A stretch of 64,000 nucleotides of DNA from assembly GCF_002775205.1 (NCBI RefSeq), contig NC_036453.1, positions 27,202,713 through 27,266,712 on the forward strand, written 5' to 3'. Shown here piece by piece: positions 49,427 through 61,530 of this stretch. This stretch comes from Xiphophorus maculatus (lineage: Eukaryota; Chordata; Actinopteri; Cyprinodontiformes; Poeciliidae). Within the stretch, counting starts at the first letter, position 1. Each line of letters begins with the position of its first letter. The position numbers were made by a program, and so were the translations under genes. Under the pieces are notes generated by a model that saw nothing but the letters and a program-made list of their open reading frames with translations, did no database searches and was not told where the DNA came from.

Positions 49427-52400
49427 CTGAAAGAGAATACAGATGTACATTAATTCATAGGCTTTAATATTGGGTTTTCATTACAAATGAGCAAAAAGAA
49501 TAGCATAAACAAAATAAAAGATAATGATTGACTTATTTCTGTCTCTTCAACTCAATATGATGTTAAACAGATATTAATTTCATCAGTTAGCGCAAATATC
49601 TTCCTCCAGATTATTCTTCTAAACTTTACGCAGAGAGATTAAACAAAAGCCAAACGTTCTCAAAAATCTACCAGATATAAGATGCCATCTAATGGCAAAC
49701 TGTGGAAATTATAGAAGTAATAAAACTGATTTTATTTTTCACTTTTCATCCTTGTAGGGTTATAAATGTTTCCATATGTTGATACAATTACTTTTTTCAG
49801 GAGGGGTTGGAAATAAAACAAGTTACTTGAAATAAGTTTTAAACATATACATTTCCATAATCCAAATAGGGCAACATATTTCCCCACAGAATCAAATATT
49901 TACATACATATCCTTTACAAACATTTGGATAAATGTCCTTCAGTAATCTGCAGAGAAACCCCCAGCGTTTTGTAGCCATGAAGAAGTAAAAATAGTGGCT
50001 TTGATGTGTTTTTAAGAATTTCCACACATTTTCAGTAAAGATGAGGTCTGGTCCATTCTAAAAGCTTCATTTTTGACATACTTTATCCTTTTCCAAAACT
50101 AATTTTATGTGGGTTTGGGAGTGCTGTTTACCTTTTGGAACACCCAGTTATGGCCCAGTTTCAACCATCTCACTGTTCTATCCCCAGTACAACCAGCATC
50201 TGGAAGTACTTCATCATGATACTACCACCACTATATTTGAAGCATTGTTAGGTTTAAAAGCAACACCTTGACTTTTCCGAACATTCCTCTTCTCATTGTG
50301 GCCGAGTAGCTCAAACTTTCTCTTTTCTGACTACAGAGCTTAAACAGCTGATTTCAATAAAACTGATAAATGCAGCCTAACTCAGACTTAGCCCAGGACC
50401 GTGTCGAAGCTACAAAAGGTGTGTGGCTTGAATCAAATATTAGTATGCATCTGCTTGAGCCTCTATGTATATGTGGATTAAAAGGAAATGCACAATGAAT
50501 TCAAAAGTAAGGACCAAATTCTTACTTTTAAAAGTCATGGAGGTTTAATGTTGCCATTTTCTGACTGTTCATGGACATTTGTAGCAATTTATCCAAAGTA
50601 TTTTTTAAGAAATGACATATAAAAAAGACAATTGTAAGTTATCATTTCTGACGTGTTTCACAGGAAGTTGGACTGCTCTCATAGAACACCTATAAAAGAA
50701 TCAGACAGTTACGCTGGCTTGTTCAAAGCTAATATTCACAAGAATAAAAAAACAACAACAACAAAAACCCAACAACTTCCCAACTGATAAACGTAGCTAT
50801 TAATATGCCTGCAGTTTAACCCAGAGACATGTTTACTGGCTGATCTACAAAGAGCAGGAGATTTTTTTTTAAACACAGTGAAACAAGTTCTAACCATGGA
50901 CAATCACTGGTAATTATGGGGCATTACATCATTTTATCAGTCTGCGTACAGGAAAACGCTGTTTTGTCAAGCTGCTGTCAGGCACCAGTCAATGCAGGAA
51001 GTATAAAAAACACCCTTCAATTAAAGTTCAACACAACACCAACCTGTGCAGACAATTATCTCTAATCATATAATAATAATAAAAAATAACATGGCGCTTC
51101 AGCAGAGGGAAAGCCATAAACTTCAGTGTGCTGATGCCATCCTGCAAAGAGCAGATCAAATTTCCTCAGCAGAGAGGATAAAAGAAGGCCTCATTTAGAA
51201 CAAGGAAAATGTATTTGGTCACAAAAAATACAGCAGAGTCATTAAATTATTAATGATAAGAATACATACATCTGTCTAAATGAATCACTATTCCATGTTA
51301 GTACCGCTAAGATCATAGTATCTTAAATTTCTGTGCAGTTACTGTGATGCAGAATTTCTTTAGAAGGCTGTCGGACTTTCAGAATCTCGTACCGACACAC
51401 CATTTATGAATCCAAGCTCAGAATTATGCTTTGGTTTGGTGCTGCAACTTGTTTAGGAATACCAACAGACAAACATAAACAGTGACACCAAATATATGGT
51501 CATTGCAGTAAAAGCATACCTGCTTACACTAATGAAAATGATTAGTTTACAGTACATAAAGGAGTATGTTTTTAATAGCTAGTTCGGATGTAAATAACAG
51601 CTCTGGATATGATGTAGTACTCCAGAAGATATATGTGAGTACTACGTAAAGAAAATTTAAGAAATTTTAGAAGAGTAAAGTAGCCGTAGAAAATGCTAAT
51701 TTTAAAGGTTGTCATAAGTTAGAAGTGATGTAACCTTAAATAAAATACGAGCATTCCATTGAACTTTAAATCTGCAAATACTGCTTGCAAGATAAACTGT
51801 CTATAAATAATTTGGATATAACATAATCTGTAAATTCAACAGTGACTTAGACTGATATTCCCTCTGTTTACTAGCATTTGTTCTTGTCATACTGTTTTTA
51901 AATTTAATTGTTATACTTTTTATACAGTGTATGCAGTGGTACATGACATTATTTGCTGTTTGCGATATTTCGAGTTATATACTGAGTTAAAATCCTTTAT
52001 TAAAGATATATCTCCAGTCTAACCCATTGTTCAAAATAATAATTGTTCACGTGAGTTGACATTTACTTTGAAAATTTCCAACGGAAAAGCAATTTTCTTC
52101 TGTTTTGCACATTGACACGACACATTCAGTAAATGTTAATGGGGAAAAGCTCCATTCATTCATTAAAAAGCAGACAACGCCAGGTCGATTCCAACATTAA
52201 ACTTATCGGGAATCTTAAGGGGGAAACAGAAAATGCCGCCGTAGCAGTTTTTTTTTTTTTTTTTTTTAAGAGGAAGCTAAATGAGGCTTATTAGACATGG
52301 CTTTTAGTTTCTCCTGTCAGAACTTCTCGGACAGAAACGACTCGTTCAGTTTAGGACGCACTCGCTTGCTTCCTGCGTGTCCGTGGACGCGGTGTGACAC

Positions 52401-52796
52401 AGCAGCGGAGCTCCGACGGCTCGGCTCCCTGCAGCTCCGTCACTCCGGGGGGAGAGCGGAAAAGTTGAGCGCGCTTCTCTGGACGCCGCTGTTAATCCCA
52501 GAAAGCGGGTCGCTGGAGTGAGTTGGGAGTGAATTAGAGCCGTTATGTTCAGTAGAAGTGGCGTTTTCTTCTTTTAGCCACTCAAAAGGAGGGCAAACGC
52601 ACACCTGCCCGTCCTGACACGGCGCAGTCTGCCACACGGGCTCGGAGCGGCTCGGCTTTTACAGCAGCTCAATCCCCCCCGTTTAGAGTTACGTCAGCGC
52701 GGAAAAGGGAAAAAGCCTCTCCTCAACAGCACTTAGCAACTCTGTGTCTGGCTCTTTCTGTCCAACGAGAAATGCTGTTAGCCTGGCCACACTTAC
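49427..52796 (-). other. zbtb21: zbtb21 intron 1 (5'UTR intron)
   Basis: Intron between the candidate first exon (donor at 52796) and the coding exon (acceptor at 49428-49427). It contains a decayed Tc1-like transposon at 49880-50290. The rest is AT-rich without features, apart from a poly-T run at 52249-52267. Confidence 0.6.
49880..50290 (-). mobile_element. Tc1-like relic
   Basis: On the minus strand it reads ATAGTGGTGGTAGTATCATG, the Gly-Gly-Ser-Ile-Met motif of Tc1 transposases, followed downstream by AATGGACCAGACCTCATC and other transposase-like stretches with stops. A different Tc1 family from the copies at 18160 and 63060. Inactive. Confidence 0.6.
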
Positions 52797-52960
52797 CCAT
52801 CCCGTCGTGAAAACGGTCTCGCCTCCACGCAGCCAGGACTTTCTTCAGTGTTGTGTAGCTTTCAGCCTGCTTGTCGTGATTCCATCCATCTTGAATTTGA
52901 CGTCATCCCACACCAGGGATGAGGTCATCGCAAAGACCGCTCGTCACGTGCGCTGGGCGC
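52797..52960 (-). promoter_or_regulatory. zbtb21: zbtb21 promoter and candidate first exon
   Basis: A strong minus-strand donor ATGG|GTAAGT ends a candidate first exon at 52797. Upstream of it (higher coordinates) lie a perfect palindromic CRE, TGACGTCA (52898-52905), and a CACGTG E-box (52945-52950). A second CRE-like site, TTACGTCA, lies at 52689-52696, inside the intron. The region 52330-52960 is GC-rich and CpG-rich, unlike its surroundings. CREB/ATF and USF/MYC-type regulation is inferred from these motifs alone. Confidence 0.55.
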
Positions 52961-53654
52961 TGATAGGCTGATTAAGTGACAGAAGGCGGGTTCAACGGAG
53001 GACCTCACAGTGGGGCTAATTTAAAGAGATATGCCATGTTTTTTGCTCTGAAGTTCAAGTTGTTCGTTTTTAGACCATTATTTTACGACAGCCTGTCGGA
53101 AGTTAACAGAAGTTAAACCTGTTAGACTGACAGGAGAAGTAAGTTAGCTGCTGATAACATAAACTGTTGCAGGTTTGTTGACATGCTGGATTAAGAAACA
53201 GGGGCTCTAAAAGGTGATATATACTTAGTGATCCCTCACACAATTTACAAGATATAATTGCCAAAATGTTTTCTATTTGCTAAATGCCACGGTAATTTTA
53301 GAAAGAATGCCAATTATTTCTTAATGTCTTCAAATTGAGAAGTGTGCATCCAGAATGATTACTGTCTCTAACTGGATTGTCTTGTGAAGACGCAGGCTGA
53401 AATGTGAAATGTGTCTTGTGTCAAAGTGGGTTGAAAGGCCAGCCAGCAAGGAGGAATTCACTTCTCCAAAACAAACATAAAATAGCCAGATTGAAGTTTG
53501 CTAACACAGGAACACAGAACTTTATTTTTGGAGACATATCCTGTGGTCTGATGAACCCAAAGTATAGCTTTCAGTCACACATACATTTCAATTGAACTTA
53601 TTTATCCGACAGTGCATGTACTTCAGTTCATTATTCAAGTTAGTTAATATAATA

Positions 53655-53883
53655 CACTGCTCAAAAGAATTAAGGGAACACTTAAACAACACAATATAAC
53701 TCCAAGTACATCAAACTTCTGTGAAATCAAACTGTCCACTTAGGAAGCAACACTGATTGACAATCAATTTCACCTGCTGTTGTGCAAATGGAACTTTGTA
53801 CAGAACAAAGTATTCAATGAGAATATTTCTTTCATTCAGATCTAGGAGGTGTTATTTGAGTGTTCCCTTTATTTTTTTGAGCA

Positions 53884-53886
<3 letters not shown>
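53655..53886. mobile_element. Well-preserved Tc1/mariner-type MITE
   Basis: Left CACTGCTCAAAAGAATTAAG. Right reverse-complemented CACTGCTCAAAAAAATAAAG. The ends are nearly matching inverted repeats of at least 28 bp that both run on into GGAACACT. TA flanks both sides (53653-53654, 53887-53888). 232 bp, no ORF. I recognise its interior (ATATAACTCCAAGTACATCA; AAGCAACACTGATTGACAAT) as a repeat found in many vertebrates. Confidence 0.85.

Positions 53887-53918
<32 letters not shown>
53887..53918. repeat. (TA)16 microsatellite
   Basis: Sixteen TA units starting exactly at the right-hand TA target duplication of the adjoining MITE. Confidence 0.95.
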
Positions 53919-53921
<3 letters not shown>

Positions 53922-55552
53922 AAACCCAGCGGATTGCGAATGGGTCTTCCAAATGGCCAATGACCTCAGCATTGGCCATTTAACTTCCTATCAAAGTTGC
54001 TTAAGGACAGTAAAGTCAATGTTTTGGCATGCATGCACATTGCATATACCATACATGTGGAAAAGGTTGGCATGGCCTAATTATTTACATCACAAATATC
54101 AAGCATTTAATCAGGAGTGTGGAAGCTCCTGTGTAGCGTTCATGCAATGACATGTCTGCTGCTAACCCCAAAGAAACTAATTAGACCTGCAAATAAAAGG
54201 AGCCAGGTCATTATAGTGCAGCCCTGTGGTTGTGTCAGTAGTTTCACCCTGTAGGGACGTGTTGCCAGGTCTGCAGGCCTCTTCCTGGAAAGCTGATTTT
54301 GCTACAGTACATCATCAGCTAAGATCAGGTGCAGCACTGAAGATGAAAACTTTAAAATTGCCTACGATGTCTGCTTTTAGCAAGTGCACATCCTCAATAT
54401 ACTGTAGCGATTATTGTTGATTTGCGATATGAATACGTGCGTGGATAGGGAATTCTGTTGAGCCGGGTTGCATTGTGGCACACCAGCAAGTCGCCATGTA
54501 CCCAGTAATTACTGCTTAATGACTCAAGTAGCCTAAGTTTTAATCAGGGTCATTTTAACGCCTCATTACAGTGAAATGATTGCATTAAATAACGAGGCCT
54601 TCATGTGTAGTGAGCCAACAGAAATCTTGTGACATCAGACCTGAAGAGATGTCCCATTTAAACTATGAAAACATTAATAGCCATGTTTCTTCTTCTTCTT
54701 CTGTTTTGCAGCCACAGGGGCCTGAAGAGGACATCAAATGGCAGGGAAGTTCTCCCTCCTCCTTACATGACATTAATGGTTGACACAACTGGCTGTTAAT
54801 GCCAGCAGCATAGCAAGCACTTCCATGGTTACCTGTATGCAAACTGACTCATTAGGGCCTTTAACTCCTCCTATCGAACATCTCTCTCTTTCTTGTACAG
54901 TAAACATGTTTACTTGTACTCTCCAACAATAAGTAAATGGACAACTTCTTTAACTTATATTAAAAAGAGAAAATAGCCAATCCAGTTTTACTCTGTGAAT
55001 TATTTTCGTTTCTATGTGGAACCATTCAACAGGTTGTTGCAATCTATCTTTTAAAAAAACCCAACATTTAAAGACTAAATTGCTTGTTCATATACCTGAG
55101 ATTACTTGTAGAACCTGCCACTGATTGATCAGAGCTAACATAATTTATTCTGTAAATTGCATGTAAGAGGAATGAATGATGTGCTGTTTTTTTACTATCA
55201 AAAACATTTAAAATGTATAAACTGGATATACCCAGGCTGCCTCGATAAACCTTCAATAGCTTCTTCAGAGACCTGACTCTTTGTGTGAGTGTGAATAAAT
55301 AAATAAATCAGAATCATACTGTATTTTCTAATAAGCACTAATATTTTAATCTCATCCACGAATGGATTTCTGATGTGTTGTTATCCAGCATTTCACATTT
55401 ACCCCTTCGCCGTGGGGACGTGATGCTGTAACGAAGGGTGGAGGAAGACAGGGCCACAGAGGGACTCGCCCCTGAGCAGTGAGCCGGCGTTGTCTCAAAG
55501 TCAAACATGCACTATGTGGCAGCTGAACGCTGGAGATTCTGAGCTGTGAAAG

Positions 55553-58500
55553 ATGAGCTGGATCCTCTCGATCTGGGCGTCCGGGGCCCTGCTGGCTCTC
55601 TGTTCGGGACAAAGTGCCGCGGAGGAAGGTAGGCTCTGCATCCGCAGCAAACCAGAACCAAACACAGCAGCGGTCGGTTTTTTATGCTTCTCCAATCTGG
55701 AGCAAACTTTTAGAAAACTGCAAAACTGCTGAAACACTAAGATCCTTTAAATCAAAGCTAAAAACACCTATTTTCGAATAGCTGGGACACTGAGCAATAT
55801 ATTCGATAGACATTTTTTTCATGAGGACATTTGATAAAATGTACTTTATTGCTTGTTTCGTAAGTGGTTATTATTTGCTTGGTGTAAAGCACTTTGAACT
55901 GGCTTGTTGCGGCAATGCGCTACACAGATTAACTTGGCCCAACAAAACTGACAAAAGACATTAGCTCAGTGACTATGAACAGACGCATTAAAGCAAATGT
56001 CGTTTCATTGGCAGGAAATAACTTATATCCCTCCGGCTACCACCTGTGTATCCGGAATCAGAGCAGAAATGTGAGTTTCTTGGTAATTCATCCGTTCCCT
56101 TACACCGTGACGAGGCCTTGCGGCGGCTGGCTTCTCTGGACGACGTGTACCGTCACCCTTTACAAGATGATGCATCAGATCGAGTATAAGACAGTAAAGG
56201 AGCAGGTGACGAGATGCTGCGACGGCTATGAGCAAGTTGGTCGCTACTGTTCCCTGTGTAAGTACTCTCTGGTGAAAATCCAGATTTTGGTTGGAGCTTT
56301 AGAGGTGTCTAAGGGCTTTATCTGCTTTTAAAAAGGGTAAATCCTTCTGTCTGTCTGATGAATCTGATGATGTGGTATCCTGCTCCGTGAGCCGGCTCTG
56401 CAGTCAGGCTGCCCTTTCAGTGTGTGGTACTGTGTGCAAGACACCAGATGGGCGAGCAGAAAGTGCAGCGCTACAAATAACTTGCCGCTAATATGCGGCC
56501 TGTAACGTGTTATTTTCCTTTGAATGAAGCTGTAAACAGGAGTGATGAGTTTGCCGCCAAGCCAGGATCCTGTCCAACTGCAGATGGACCGTCTCCCAGT
56601 TCTGTGGACTGCGAGTTTGATTTGGACTGTCCAGGCTGGCAGAAATGCTGCCAGAGATGTGGCCGGTTTCTCTGCAGCGATCCGACAAGTTAGTGCTCCT
56701 CCTGTTTGTGCTGTTATTAAAAACGGTAGAGATGGTGGGCTCTGTGTGTTAACGCGACCGGGGTTTTATTAAAATTACGTTTTTTTATTTTCTTCTTTAA
56801 AGAGTTTTAAGTTCAAGTGAAGCCACAAGTAGCAGAGATGAGTCTAAGTAATGTGATCTAACAAGACAGCCTAAATAAACTGTTAGTTAAAGTATATTGT
56901 CGGCAACAATAATCTTTATCTAAATCTTTATCAATAGTGTTATATGGTTTTATAGCTGAAGTCATTTTGTTTCCCCAAATTTCCTCTTGAAAAATCTCAC
57001 TTTTTCATACTCTGTGAATTAATGACAAGGCTTTAAATATGTCAGCTGTAAAGCTGAGAGAGGAAGGCAAGAAGACAAAACAAAATAGAAACCCAAAGAA
57101 GAGCAGAAAGAAATATGGAAAGAAAGGGCAGAAGGACATAAAAAAGGGACCCTAAGAAGAAAGGAAGTAAGAAATAAAAAAGGTAAGGTAACAGTAAAAT
57201 ACGAACGAGAAGAACACAATAAAGACTTAGACTTAGACTTAGACTTGTACTTTATTGATCCTTTGGGAAGACTCCCTCAGGAAATTGAAGTTACCAGCAG
57301 CTCCCAGGCAAAAAACAAAGATAACACACAGTAAGTAAAGTGCAAAAGAATACAAAATACAAATTAAATACTAAGGTACACACCAAATGTGAGTAACCAA
57401 AACCTTAAATTATGCAAGAAAAACCTTAAATTATGTAAGAAACAAGGAATAAGAATATAGAATATAAGAATATAAGTAAATATAAATACAACACAAAAAA
57501 ATATATATATATAAGAATTTGGCGGATAGATTGACCAGTGATATCGTATTGCACTATGTGGTTTGACCTGATAAGTATGGAGAAAAATACAAGGGGTCAC
57601 TACTCCCTAAAGGAAGGAAAGAAAGAAACCTTAAACAAAATGAAAAAAGGACACAAAGAAAAAAAAGGAAGAAACGATGAAAAACACAAAGAAGTAAGGC
57701 AGGAATGATATAAACATGGGAAAACTGTATAGACAATAAAATCTGGAAGAACAAATATTTTTACTTTTTTTGCCCGTGTACTGGCAAGGATCTGAAAAAA
57801 ACAGTAATATTCCATATGTACTTTCCCAGAACCCAATCCTGGTAGAAAATAAACATGATTTTATTAGTTTAAAGCTTTTATTTATCTGAACACAGCCGAG
57901 TTGGAAACACCAACTTTAGCAGCAACAACCTTAAACAACTGCCCGCTGTGTGACCCCAGTGGTCACTGACGTCATTCTGGTGGAAACTCAGCCTACTCTC
58001 ACTTCAACATGCCTTCAGCAAACTGAGGTTTGTGGGTTAAAGGGTTGACTTGTAGATTACAGATGTCAGCAGTTGCTTCTGCAGGATTAATACATTTTCC
58101 CGACCAACACAAATTCGGGAACTTTTTTTTAAAATTATTCAGGTTGGCTGAAATTGATCATCTGAACTGTTCTTTTAGGAGCAGAACAGGAAGTGGGGTT
58201 TCAAGGAAGCTTCTGGAACACAACGGTGACAGTGAAGATGGATTACCAGCAACTGTTGTCCAAGGAAAATGGGCTTTTGAATCTCACCAGATTATTACAA
58301 GCAATGGTAACACGGCTCCTAATTTTATTAAACCATTCCTGCCAGGAATACGAGTGATATATACAGTGTCTTGCAAAAAAAAAAAAAAAAATTCCATTGG
58401 ATGTATCCAAACTTTGTCACATTACAACCACCATCTTCCAGTGAATGTTGTTAGGATTTTATCTGACCAATGTAAATAAAAAAATAGCTGTTAATTCAGC

Positions 58501-60184
58501 TGAAATGAAACACCAAGTAAAAATGAATGTTGTGGTATGCACTAAAACATGGACTGGATCCATTTCACATGGTGACTAACATTGTTACCCATTCCTTTAG
58601 CATCCGTGGATGGAGTGTGTCTGAAAACAGCAATTCTCAGGAATTGTTGCAGATTCTCAGTTACATTTAAAGATGGACTTTGTGTTTTGCTTTATGTAAA
58701 ATTAAAATAAAATACAGTAAATTTTGTTCAGAGGGAATGCATACTTTGCAAGGCACTGTAAGGCTAGCCAATCTTTTCCATCTTTTTTAAAGTACGGAAC
58801 TTTTACAAAAAAATATTTTTTTACAAAAAAGTTGAAACTGTCACTTTGTCGTGACACAGTATGACATCAGACAGATAACCTGTTTTAAAAAAAATATATA
58901 TATAAATCAAGCTCCTCCGCCTTCTAACTGGAAACAACCAATCAGCACCAGGAGGAGGGTCTTAGCGCTGTCAATCAAGCCTGTGCGCCTGCTGCCCACC
59001 AATCTCCTCCCCATTAGATTCTTCCTCTCTTATAGTGATAGACATTATATATATATATATATATATATTAAATAAATGTTACTCGCTGCAGCTTTAATAC
59101 ATGCATGATCTTTAAATTGTGATTAATTATATTGGAAATATTTTATCTTTTGATCTAATAATGCATTTTGTTCATTTCTCTTGAAAGATCACCGGCGCTC
59201 TGGACTCTGAGGTTTCCATCTTTTATCTGAGCTCTCGGCCTGTCCATCCCTACAGAGTGTCCACATCTCTGCTCATCCGGAGCAACTCGCCTCTATCGCT
59301 GCACAGCGCTTCATCGAAGCTGCACCTTCTTCTTAAACACATACCGGAGGTGTCATCTGTAACGGTGCGAGGTGAAGTGACTCGGCGGCACTGATCTCTC
59401 TGCAAAGATACTTGAGGCGGTTTCTTTTTCTTTCTTTCTTTTCTTCCTACAGAGAAATGACATTCTCGCCGAGTTTTGAGAATGATTCATGAGGCAAAGA
59501 ACACGGTGTTCAGGAAAAAATGACTCAGCCGCACCACGGTTTCCTTTCTCCCACCACTTCTGTTTGAGCGACAGTCTTCTGTGGGATGTTTCCTGCAATA
59601 GCGGAAAATAACACCAGAGCGACTGCGTGCGCAAACACACACACACACAAGCCCACGCACACACAGCACAGGCACACGCAAGCGCGCTCTGATATTAATC
59701 ATAAATCACATTTGCTGCATTTTCACAAAAAGACATGAAACGGGTCGCCATCGTGCGCTCTAAGATTCTGTTAAAGATAACGACTTTTCTCCTCTGCACG
59801 GCTCGTTTTAAATCACCACTTCAGCTTAGTGTAACAACAGACTTTATTTTTAGATGCATCAGCATGACTTAGCCTTTGAATTAAAGACTCAAGGATGACA
59901 TATGAAGCCGGCCTAAGTCGAACGTTGTGATTAACTCTGATAACTGCATTCTTTGACTTGTCATTTCGCTTTTTAACACTATATGTCTGTATTTCTGAGA
60001 GCTTTAAACTGCCCCCCTCATCTGCTCCCTCTCCCCATGGCAGATGTGGATGAGTGTGTGCACCCTGCTCTCCATCGGTGCTCTACTCAGACACACTGCA
60101 GCAACACGCTGGGCTCTTACCAGTGCGTCAGCCAACAAGAATATTTGGATGGTGACCCCGACGACCCTGGAGTGAACTGTACAG
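55553..60184 (+). CDS. umodl1: Uromodulin-like 1, 5' part (six exons, continues off the right edge)
   Basis: Secreted or membrane ZP-family glycoprotein; function in fish unknown. Exons: 55553-55628, 56015-56257, 56530-56688, 58179-58306, 59188-59371, 60044-60184, all phase-consistent (310 codons plus one base). Signal peptide MSWILSIWASGALLALCSG. The EMI domain is at about residues 27-105 (NLYPSGYHLCIRN, TRPCGGWLLWTTC, VTRCCDGYEQVGRYCSL). The WAP domain is at about 107-160, with its cysteines in CEFDLDCPGWQKCCQRCGRF. A module with FWNTTVTVKMDYQQLL and ITGALDSEVSIFYLSSRPVH matches the segment after WAP in UMODL1; it is perhaps SEA-like. Then a calcium-binding EGF repeat starts DVDECVHPALHRCSTQTHCS and has GSYQC. 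Exon 6 ends with donor CAG|GTAAGA in phase 1. The remaining FN3, SEA, EGF and ZP parts are not in the window. The neighbouring zbtb21 agrees with human 21q22.3. Confidence 0.93.
56689..58178 (+). other. umodl1: umodl1 intron 3
   Basis: It contains a LINE-like tail at 57215-57310 and purine-rich low-complexity sequence at 57040-57190 and 57600-57700, whose complementary strand gives long hydrophobic chance frames. No exon is recognised. Confidence 0.5.
57215..57310 (+). mobile_element. LINE-like 3' fragment joined to an (AGACTT)n tract
   Basis: Four AGACTT units (57226-57249) are followed by GTACTTTATTGATCCTTTGG and CCCTCAGGAAATTGAAGTTA, a frequent teleost retroelement end. Confidence 0.55.
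58364..58758. mobile_element. Internally deleted Tc1-like element (umodl1 intron 4)
   Basis: Left CAGTGTCTTGCAAA. Right reverse-complemented CAGTGCCTTGCAAA (13 of 14). TA flanks both ends (58362-58363, 58759-58760). The interior keeps the Tc1 5' leader (ACTTTGTCACATTACAACCA) but no transposase. An A17 run follows the left end. It starts 57 bases after umodl1 exon 4. Confidence 0.85.
58790..59100. repeat. Interspersed repeat with (TA)n
   Basis: CAAGCTCCTCCGCCTTCTAA, AACCAATCAGCACCAGGAGG, a TA tract at 59045-59068 and ACTCGCTGCAGCTTTAATAC form a block I associate with teleost SINE/MITE-type repeats; the class is uncertain. In umodl1 intron 4, ending about 90 bases before exon 5. Confidence 0.45.
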
Positions 60185-60293
60185 GTAAGACTGTGTGGAA
60201 ATGATATGCAGTAATCATTTATACTGTGAAATGATTTTTTTCTGATTTTGTCACAGGAAGGACAAAATGGATATGACTCAAAAACCTATCACG

Positions 60294-60327
60294 ATATCAT
60301 ATCATATCATATCATATCATATCATAT
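60294..60327. repeat. (ATCAT)n pentanucleotide microsatellite
   Basis: About seven ATCAT units. To the right, sequence ending in TTATTGTCCAGCCTTA (60720) resembles the TAGGCTGGGC-ended MITE at 15365-15797, so the tract may lie within a decayed copy. Confidence 0.9.
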
Positions 60328-60724
60328 TGATAATTATTAGCTTTTTTTTGTATTTCAAATATCTGTAATTCTGCCGTCCCGGTCCTGTTTTATCCACAGT
60401 TTCCACTCCAGCCAGTTGTTTTTTTTTAAAGCAGTTTTGAGGCACAGTGGCAAAACCGGAAACTGCTACTGCACAAGTTACTCAACAGGTTGTTGCTAGG
60501 TAACCAAATAGTTTAGTGAGTTAGTTGATGTCACCCAAAGTGCCTTACTCGCTGTGAGCACTTGAGCAGCTAAAGCTTTTTCTCTGCCTACATCTCCCAG
60601 AATGCTGTGGAGTTCAGTCAATATTCTATAGATTGAGTATTGAATATTCTATCAGATCTATTGATATTGATCACGTCTATTGCAATATATATATTGTTAT
60701 TGATTTATTGTCCAGCCTTACAAC

Positions 60725-61098
60725 TAAGCCTGTCATGATAAGCAATTAATCAATGAATCCGTTAATCACAGGATAGATTAAAACAAGCTCAATAATTTTC
60801 ATTCTGATGGGTAATATTTTTTGTAGGGACATTTTGGTTACAGAGACTTCATAATAATCTAATTTATTTATGGGTTTGGTTGTGTCTGGTTTGTATTTCA
60901 CTTGTTGCATTTTATTTTGGATATTTAAAACGTCTCCCAGCTCCCAGTTCCTGGTCTTTGAGAGAGCAAACTGGCATTATTATACCATTATCAATACATT
61001 ACTTGAAAAAAAGTCTCAAAACAGCAATATTATCATGTTTCAGGATAATTACTGGGACAATTTATCATCCAGCAAAATGTGTTAATGTGACAGGCCTA
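60725..61098. mobile_element. hAT-like MITE, same family as 19860-21104
   Basis: Left TAAGCCTGTCATGATAAGC. Right reverse-complemented TAGGCCTGTCACATTAACAC. Flanks CTTACAAC and ATTATAAC agree at 6 of 8 bases, consistent with an aged 8-bp duplication. Non-coding; 374 bp. Confidence 0.75.
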
Positions 61099-61109
61099 AT
61101 TATAACTAC

Positions 61110-61530
61110 GAATGTTTTGAACAAAAATTGGGCCAAAAACAAGTGGCCAAAAAAAAAACAACATCAAAAAAACAAAAATACAATAGATCTGGTCTGCAGC
61201 TTGGCACAAGTCATACAGGATACAGCGTTGGTGGAAGAAGGTGCTCTGATCAGATTAGACCAAAGCTTTATGTTTACGCCAACATGCAAAACACCAAATT
61301 CACACAGCATCCAAACAGCCAAAATGTAGAACTGGCAGCATTATATATAAATCTAGTAGAGAATCTGTCGAAATATTTGAAGAAAATCTCTCTTCACAGA
61401 CGCTCTTCATCCAATCTGCCTGAGCTTGATCTATTTTGTAATGACGAATTTGCAAAAAATATTCTTGCTTCTAGATGTGCAAAGCTGGTCGAGCCATTCC
61501 ACAAAAGTCTTTCAGCTGGTTGTGTTTCCT
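61110..61530 (+). pseudogene. Internally deleted Tc1 transposase relic
   Basis: CAGCTTGGCACAAGTCATAC, GTTGGTGGAAGAAGGTGCTC and CAGATTAGACCAAAG match a Tc1 middle part. After a deletion, GTAGAGAATCTG and CAGACGCTCTTCATCCAATC continue the C-terminal part. Translated, this gives HRRSSSNLPELDLFCNDEFA and SRCAKLVEPFHKSLSAG, clearly Tc1-like. The two parts are in different frames. Confidence 0.8.

Larger units (their letters stand above)
52961..55552. other. Intergenic region between zbtb21 and umodl1
   Basis: Divergent spacer. It contains the MITE at 53655-53886 with its TA tract. The rest shows no exon. A short pyrimidine run at 54686-54703 is not supported as a splice site by any flanking coding sequence. 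Confidence 0.5.

Noticed and set aside
57019-57836. Minus-strand hydrophobic frames in umodl1 intron 3
   Set aside because: They come from purine-rich low-complexity sequence read on the opposite strand; not believable membrane proteins.
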